Assembly (NCBI GenBank): GCA_037179515.1
Contig: JAXCGZ010004419.1
Coordinates: 12,501-42,500 of the forward strand
Direction of reading: 5' to 3'
Origin: Halocaridina rubra
Taxonomy: Eukaryota; Arthropoda; Malacostraca; Decapoda; Atyidae
Length of the DNA: 30,000 bases
Shown: piece by piece, positions 23,023-30,000 of the stretch
Position numbering within the stretch: the stretch's first letter is position 1
Layout of the letters: each line of letters starts with the position of its first letter
Program-made: the position numbers and the translations under genes
The notes under the pieces: generated by a model
Told to the model about the DNA's origin: nothing
Databases searched by the model: none
Seen by the model: the letters and a program-made list of their open reading frames with translations, nothing else

Positions 23023-26000
23023 TTCTCACAAGGGGATCCAGATGATGAGCTCTCTTACATTCATGATATTCGTGATTTGAGACTCAGTGAACCAGTAACT
23101 TCACCCTACTGTATGAATAACATTTGTGACCAGATACAATTAACGCTGGAGGGATTGCCTATGGAAACAACTGGTTACAAAAATTTTACAAAGAACTTAG
23201 GTCACTTAAAAAAATCAAAAGCTTCTGGTTCCGCTGAATCATTATCATCACTGATAAAGGATTCCCTACGACAGCACAAATCTCAGTCAGACCAGTCTGA
23301 TGGGACTCGATGTTCCCTCCTGTTTCCTAATCAGTGTATTTTCTGTGAAAAGGAAGAGATCAAGGTCAGGGGAAAGACTGACTGTCATGTGATGTTTCAG
23401 AGTTGGAAGCACAAAGAACCAGCCTGGAAAATTATTGCGCCCAGGGCACAAGAAATGAATAAGGAGGCTCTTTACCGCAAAGCACAGGGTAATGACTTGT
23501 ATGCAATGGCTCTGAGGTACCACCCATCATGCGGAAACACATTTAACACCGAGTACCAGAATCATGTGCGTGGGAAGGAGAGGTCAGTGAAGTCAGACAG
23601 CATTGACAACCTTCAGGCCCAGAAGATAGCAGCACATCAGAGAGCCTTTGAGAGCATGAAGAATTATGTTCTTAGGCATGTGGTTGAATGTAATGAGGTC
23701 GCCCAACTGACATTCCTCCGTAACTTGTATATTGAAAAGCTTGATAAATGTGGTTTTCCCAATCCAGACTACCGCAATGAGAAATTAATAAACCACTTGC
23801 AAGGAGACAAAGACATCTCGCAAGCAATTGCCTTCTCCAGGGTACTGCTCCGTGGTTGTGTAGAGCTATACCTCATCTACAATTCAAGTATTACATAAGC
23901 TGAAGCAGTATCATGTGCCTACAAACTTGGTACAACAAACCAGCTCCAAAATGCAGCCCTCACACTCCGTTCCCTCTTTATAGAAGCATTCAAAGTATCA
24001 GAGGAACTGTCTTGGCCACCAACTGCACATGAGCTAAATGCTTTGAAGATGGAAGAACTACTCCCCAATAATCTTGTAATATTTATGAGTATGGTGCTGA
24101 CAGGAATACCTGAAGTTAATGGAGAGAATTGTGAAAAGACTCCGAGGCTGGTCTACTCAATCACACAGGATGTATGTCGAGCTGCAACCAATGGCCAGTG
24201 GAAACTCTCAAAGCACATCCTCCTCTGTGCCACTCTTCGGCACCTCTATCGAAGCAAACAGGTGGGTAATCAGCTAACATCAATATTTTTCTTCTTGATT
24301 AGCTTTGCACAGGTGTTGGCATTACTCTCACTCCTAAATCCAATATTCATCAGAGTGGATATTGTAGATATTTTCTTTGTTAATATTCTAGAACTATAGT
24401 TAACTATATGAGAATGATAAAAATAATGTACTGAGTAATATGATCATTGCAAAACTGATTTTGTTTAGATGCTAAAAATATTGTATATTTAAAGTTTTCA
24501 TAATATAAATCACTCTCTTTGCAGCTCACAACCATCCTTGCCCGACTCGGTCACTCAGAAACCTACAACTTTAGTCTGGAGCTTGAGACAGCACTAACCA
24601 AGGCTCTCGACAAGACGTTCACCTACCTGACCCCTCAGATCATCACTGGGGAGGGCAATGCTATGTTCCATAACAAAATCACAACCAATGTCCATGGCTC
24701 AAACATTGTGAATAGTGCTGGAGGGATAATGATTCCAGAGGTGAGTGAGGAGCATCAAAGCACCAATGTGAGGACCCCTTCTTTATATGAAAGGTCATCC
24801 AAAAAGAGAAGCCTCAAGATTACCCCTCCAGAGACATTGCCAGAACTAGTTTCAGGAGAATTGATCCCAAATCCAGAATGCTAGGTTTACCCCACCTGCT
24901 GAAAACCAAAGGATATACGATGCTACGCTGTTGGAGTACTACATCTATCTTCCATGCAGACTTCTAAGCAGTAAGGGTAAGCAACAGGTACCTGGATTTG
25001 GTGGCTTCATTTCAAGCACAGGGAAACTGCCTCCAAGAACATATACAATTGACTATTACACCCCAATCAACCAGCCTATTACAGAAAAGGCAGTGGTATA
25101 TGAGCTGCTCAAGAGGTTAGAGGCAGCAACACAGGAGGTTGGGCAGCCATACACCATCAACACCTTTGACTTGGGGGTGGTAATGAAAGCATGTCCTGTA
25201 GTATGGAAATACGAGGAGGAGTTCAATAAACACACCATCATCCCTGGCAAGTTCCACACAGTCATGAATTATATAGGCATGCTCACTGGTCACAAGTGTA
25301 GAGGTGCTGGCTACTCTGAAATTCTCATTGAAGCTGGCCTCGCAACCAGTGGGTGCCTGAAAAGCATTCTAAGTGGAAAAGCATATGCCAGGGCACTCTT
25401 TAGTGTGAAGGTGGTCACAGAGGCACTTGAACAGTGTCCTTGGATGAGGAGAATGTAGAGGTCCCACGTGAGACAAGTCAATCTTATCCACTGCTGCAAC
25501 CTCTCCATATATCTCGATCATGGCACTGGGGTGCATCGTAAACTGATAAATGTATCTGAACTGGCTGAGTTACTGGGCCCAGATTACTGCAGCACCCTGC
25601 TGGGGTACTATGTTTTTTCTGGGGAAGACTGCACAACTGCATTCAAAGGCAAGGGCAAGGCGAACCCGCTGAAGAAACTGCAGAAGAACCCTAAATATCA
25701 AAATGCTTTTAGCTAACTTGGCGCACCATGTTTGGTGCCTGATGAGCTGCAGCTGGAGATGGAGGCATTCACCTGTCTCATGTATGGCTATTCTCAAATA
25801 AAGTCAGTTGATGCCGTACTTGCCAAGATGTTACGAAAAATGGTGGGTGCTGACGAAGTCCTGAGCTTCCACTCCAAAGTAGACCTTGAACACCTGCCTT
25901 CACCCAAGGTCTGCCTCATCCCTCATGTACAGCGATCTAACTACAGAGTTGCTTGCTACATGAGAGCAGACCAGCTAATATTTGAGAGGTCCAAGCCCTA

Positions 26001-26257
26001 TGATCAGGGTATAACCTGGGAGAAGACGGTGGATGAGGGGGTGTTAGAGCCCATCTGGTCAGTTGGAACTATTCTTCCTCCTTCTCTCATCGAGATACTG
26101 GCACAGAGAGAGGAGTCAGAAAAAGAAAAGCTTTATAGAAACAACAACTCAGAGACTGTGGTTGAGGAGGATGGAGATTGAGTGTGATGATGAGGAAGAG
26201 ATGGAAATCCAAGTGATAGAATTTGACGATCTCTTTTTTGATGATGGTGCTCGGTAG
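23023..26257 (+). pseudogene. Large two-exon transposase-like gene of element H, broken
   Basis: Exon 1 (23023-24261) reads through one TAA (23896). Exon 2 (24525-26257) has a frameshift near 24875, a TAG at 25456, a TAA at 25714 and a final frameshift near 26165, after which an acidic tail ends EFDDLFFDDGAR. The N-terminal part holds CIFCEK ... CHVMFQSW ... RYHPSCGNTFNTEY, a probable zinc module. The middle holds TNVHGSNIVNSAGGI. Later come INTFDLGV, GKFHTVMNYIGML and LSGKAYARALF, then a C-terminal GTGVHRKLINVSEL, YYVFSGEDCTTAFKGKGK and RSNYRVACYMR. I know these motifs from uncharacterised proteins in corals, molluscs, crustaceans and fish that occur in many copies. The G.DC..AFKGKGK part resembles XPG/FEN-like proteins, which hints at Academ-type transposons, but I cannot confirm that. 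About 965 codons remain. Confidence 0.7.
24262..24524 (+). other. GT-AG intron in the element H gene
   Basis: The donor CAG|GTGGGTAA is at 24262 and the acceptor CTCTCTTTGCAG|CTC ends at 24524. The intron is 263 bp and phase 0, and is AT-rich with stops, while coding similarity continues directly from RSKQ to LTTILARLGH. Exons are clearly richer in GC than the intron. Confidence 0.75.
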
Positions 26258-26454
26258 TAGTATAGGGCATAAATGACTTAAGCAAATGTTAGAACATGGA
26301 TTTGGAATTTATTTGTATGTCTTAAGATGATTTTAAAGGACTTTCATTTTACATCATAGTATGATGGATTTTTAAACTTGAATAGGACTGTCCAGGACAG
26401 TTCGATGTTAAGTCTTCCTTCAGTTACGGTTATATTTTATGCCTACATCAACAC

Positions 26455-26745
<291 letters not shown>

Positions 26746-26790
26746 AAAATATTTTTTAAAATTCTTATAATTTTCCATTTTTTGGGGTGA

Positions 26791-27109
26791 GTTTCTTCCG
26801 ATATTGAGTCAAGATGTGCTTAAAACTTAAAAATATCTATTTCAATGGATTATTTGGGTCAAAATTGTATATGGAAAATGTGTTCATTTGTCCCTGCAAG
26901 TTGCTTAGCTCAAAAGTTATGCAACTTTCTAATGTTTCTAGGGTTTTCATCCATGTACCAATTATTTGTAATAGAGGATAAAAACGATCCCCGTGGGACA
27001 TTATTTGAACCTGTTACCTGTGAAAATCTTAAAATAGACACTTCAAAGAATTGAATAAACCAGGGGCCAACAAAAATTCCACTAGGTGCACGTGGACCCC
27101 TTCTTCCGA
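26791..27109 (-). repeat. Element H right terminal inverted repeat
   Basis: Reverse complement of 22412-22730, ending at 27109 before TTAG. Confidence 0.85.
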
Positions 27110-27751
27110 TTAGACTAATTTGTTTATATATTTAGTTATATTGAAGGATCGTATTGAATTTAAAAAAAATACCAAACACCTAGCCGTAAATACAATTTTA
27201 TTCAAAATACACACAAATACATAGCTAACAACACAGGTGTATTCATATTTATCAAATTGATGGCTTTATTTATTTATATGTTTATGTACTTGGTAATATT
27301 GAAGGATGATATTGAATTTAGAAATAAAATACCAAACTCATAGCTGTAAATACAATTTTATGCTAAAACGTTTGTTGAGCGTCATGTAGTTATACGGCAT
27401 CACACGTCATTAGAAGTAGGAGAAGAACGATAGCTTCTTTTTCTAATGGGATAGGATAGGCAATAGTAGCAGCACAGCTGTATATCTATATGTCAAGTTA
27501 ATGGCTTTATTTATTTATATGTTTATGTATTTACTTATATTGAAGAATTATATTGAATTAAAAACACAAATTACCAAACACATGGGTGTAAATACGATTT
27601 TAAATGAAAAAGTTTGTTTAGCGTCACGTGAGAATATAGCGTCGTGCATCATTAGTTGAAGAAAAAGAACCACCATTCAGTTAAGTCGCATCATTCTTAT
27701 TGTGCCTCGTTTTCTTCTGCTCTCTCGTTCATTTTGCTTGTTACTCACGTT

Positions 27752-28000
27752 ACTAGGTCTCCAAAGTGTAGTGGTGATGGTTCTGATGGCAGTGCTGCAA
27801 AGAAAAGATAACTTAACTACCATGAAAATCAAAGTTGAAATAGTAAACCACTCGAAAAAGGGCGTGAAAGTGAAGAGTTTGTGGCCAGTAGGGGTAATTT
27901 TAAGAGTCGTGCTAATTTGCATAACCTAAGGGTGGAAGGTGAAACTGCTAGCTAATTGTGATGAGAAAGCAGCAAAAGAGATTGATTAGGGAGGAGGGTT
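27752..28000 (+). pseudogene. B2 transposase N-terminal remnant with internal deletion
   Basis: In shifting frames this reads SPKCSGDGSDGSAAKKR, then KIKVEIVNHSKKGVKVKSL (start of a Tigger helix-turn-helix) and, without the 80-100 residues expected next, PVGV ... RANLHNLRV.GE from the end of the second DNA-binding domain. A TAA interrupts the first block and the start ATG has become AGG (27755). The same internal junction occurs in B3, so the deletion predates both copies. It is non-functional. Confidence 0.65.
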
Positions 28001-28039
28001 ACCATCCCTTGCAATGCCCCTTCCAGTGTGCAAGCCGAC

Positions 28040-28560
28040 CACACGAGTAAAGGTAAGTAATATTGTACTGTACAGTTTTGTATGTATACTTCTCTGTAGT
28101 ATACAGTAATATTTTTATGTTTAGGTCACACAATTGAAGGTTTACAATACTGTATACATGTAGTGTAGTTTTACTATTTTTATATCTTACTATAAGAACT
28201 TAGATTATTTTTTCTATAAATTATGAACTGAATATTCTTTTACCTCTCCAGACTCACCTGCCCAATTTTCCTCAGCACCTGCCTCTCAAGCTTCCTCCTT
28301 ATAAGCCTGTCTCTCCCTCCCTATGCAAGCCAACTACACGAGTAAAGGTAACTATTATTGTACTGTAAAGTTTTATATGCTGTACTGTAGTGTACTTTAA
28401 TATTTTTATGCTTAGGCTACACTAGTAAAGGTTTACAATATTGTATACATGTAGGGTAGTTTAACTATTTTCATATCTAACAAAAAGAACTTAGAACATT
28501 TTTTTATAGCTTCTGTACTGTATGCTTTTTTGCCTCTTCAGACTCACCTGCCCCAGTCTC
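28040..28560 (+). repeat. Duplicated exon/intron-like cassette in the B elements
   Basis: GCAAGCC(G/A)AC(C/T)ACACGAGTAAAG followed by GTAA occurs at 28031 and 28325. Each copy is followed by about 200 bp of AT-rich sequence with TACAATA(C/T)TGTATACATGTA and ends in a pyrimidine-rich CCTC(T/C)(C/T)AG before ACTCACCTGCCC (28251 and 28542). The first cassette thus encloses a 98-bp exon-like block (28251-28348). A related donor block is in B1 at 22008. Confidence 0.65.
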
Positions 28561-28569
28561 TCCCGCCCT

Positions 28570-29263
28570 AATTATTTCTGCTATCACACTGGGAAACTCT
28601 TTTGCTGCTTTCTCATCACCACTAGCTAGCAGCTTCACCTTGCACCCTTAGGTTATGCAAATTAGCACAACTCTAAAAACAATTTAACCAACCCCTACTG
28701 GCTACAAACTCTTCACTTTCACCCCCTTTTCCAAGCATTTTATTATTTCAACTTTAATATCCATGGTGATGGCTTTTCTTTTCTTCGTAGCACTGGCATC
28801 TGAACTATCACCGCTACACTTGGGAGACATAGTAATATCAATAACAAGCGAAACCAATGAGAGAGTAGATGAACATAGAAACAATATGGTGGGTGAGAGT
28901 AAACTGAGTGGTAGTTCTTCTTCTTCTTCTTCTAATGCCACTTGACTCCATATTCTCACACAACTCTCAACAAACTATTTAGCATAAAATCATATTTACG
29001 GCTGTGTTTGGTATTTTTTTTTTAAACTCAATATAATCCTTGAATATTACCAAATACATACACATATAAAGAAATAAAGCCATTAACTTGATGAATACAA
29101 ATACAGCTCTGCTGGTAGCTGTGTATTCGTCCACCGCGCTCACAAACTGTTCAGCGCGAGTGGTTTGAATTCCTCACACCATCCAAGTAGGTCGAAAATT
29201 AATTTATTAATAATATATTGGCCTCATACATAACTCGGAACGACGTTCTGGGAGGACCTTCTG
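28570..29263 (-). mobile_element. Tigger-like element B3, inverted
   Basis: The minus strand starts at CAGAAGGTCCTCCCAG (29263, after TA), passes through the B subterminal block (29200-29150), a leader unit (29110-28985) and a transposase start at 28830, and meets the centre of the B2/B3 palindrome at about 28565. It is arranged head to head with the 27114-28050 half of B2, making a long inverted repeat with a spacer of about 500 bp. Confidence 0.7.
28600..28830 (-). pseudogene. B3 transposase N-terminal remnant
   Basis: The ATG at 28830 opens MSPKCSGDSSDASATKKRKA, then MDIKVEIIKCLEKGVKVKSL and a stop at 28702-28704. Beyond the stop the frame reads PVGVG, then, through further stops, CANLHNLRVQGEAAS and EKAAKEFP. 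This is a Tigger DNA-binding start fused to the end of that domain by the deletion also present in B2. Confidence 0.7.
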
Positions 29264-29640
29264 TATATACACTCATCTCTTGAAATAACACAAGGATAGG
29301 TTCTCAAAAGGCTCATGTAATATACTTTACGTGTAATTTAAAGTCTATTTCCAAAAGGAATAATGTTAATATACATAGATACATTCCACAAGTGTGTATT
29401 AACACTAACATAAAAAAAGAGCTAAGTAAAACCAATTTTACAAGTACATAGCCAAGCTAAAATGGATATGTATGCCAAAAATTAAAAAGTACAGTATTAA
29501 AGATATACAGATAAATAGAAATATAAAAAATAAAAAAATTAAATCACTCTGTATACGATGGACACCAGGTGTGTGGTAGTGGTGATTAAAGTGTTAAGCC
29601 ATAACCACTTTCTGACTGGGATTTTCACCCTTATTGGAAT
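29264..29640. other. AT-rich stretch, no feature recognised
   Basis: No open frame, terminus or long repeat that I can support, apart from the 40-bp motif at 29543-29586, which returns at 29949-29990. Confidence 0.6.
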
Positions 29641-29660
29641 GACTTATTCACATAAATCCT

Positions 29661-29920
<260 letters not shown>

Positions 29921-30000
29921 ATTCATTTCTTATTGATTTATTTATTTATCACTATATACGGTGGATGCCAGGTGTGTAGTGGAGATGCTCACAGTGCCAA

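Noticed and set aside
27677..27922. Possible host gene suggested by splice-like sites and an open frame
   Set aside because: Sequence and layout match the B-element transposase remnant and its inverted partner, so it is transposon-derived.

Overview
The window looks like repeat-dense intergenic DNA from an arthropod, most plausibly a decapod crustacean such as a penaeid shrimp or a relative. The reasons are strong AT bias, very long (TA)n and (ATT)n microsatellites, a Penelope-like retroelement with a GIY-YIG nuclease, and several pogo/Tigger-type DNA transposon families. The taxon is an inference. I see no intact host gene, rRNA, tRNA or CRISPR array. Nearly every base from about 2.3 to 29.3 kb can be placed in a mobile element.

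Layout. 1-2270 (minus): a decayed Ty3/gypsy LTR retrotransposon running off the left edge, with integrase, RNase H, a gag stub, a tRNA-Leu-type primer site and part of an LTR. 2289-4146: Tigger-like element A1, whose transposase is replaced by repeats. 4238-6437: fold-back element E1 carrying a nested 1.1-kb TIR element (5059-6165) flanked by a TA duplication. 6567-9394: a Penelope-like element present as two head-to-head copies. 9406-11155: fold-back element E2 with a 551-bp internal tandem duplication. 11263-12470: element D, built of 180-bp tandem repeats. 12559-14703: Tigger element A2 with a recognisable but broken transposase. 14805-16541, 16646-17953 and 18055-19738: three copies (F1, F2 and inverted F3) of another Tigger-like family. 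19749-22190: element B1, interrupted by fold-back element E3 (20440-21490). 22195-29263: two B-type elements in inverted orientation, the first split by a 4.7-kb element (H, 22412-27109) with about 320-bp terminal inverted repeats and a large broken two-exon transposase-like gene. 29.3-30 kb: AT-rich sequence with a long (TC)n(TA)n tract.

How the parts relate. Elements A1, E1, the Penelope pair, E2, D, A2, F1, F2, F3 and B1 sit end to end, and each junction is a (TA)n tract. This is a train of TA-targeting transposons with no unique DNA between them. Two terminal types (alpha and beta) and two interiors (fold-back ATT type and transposase-remnant type) occur in all four combinations, so ends and interiors have been exchanged. 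Each Tigger-like family carries tandem repeats between its left end and the transposase start, and in two families these include repeated splice-donor and splice-acceptor cassettes. Element H is the best candidate for something poorly described: its protein belongs to a family I recognise only as uncharacterised invertebrate and fish proteins, and its class is not certain.
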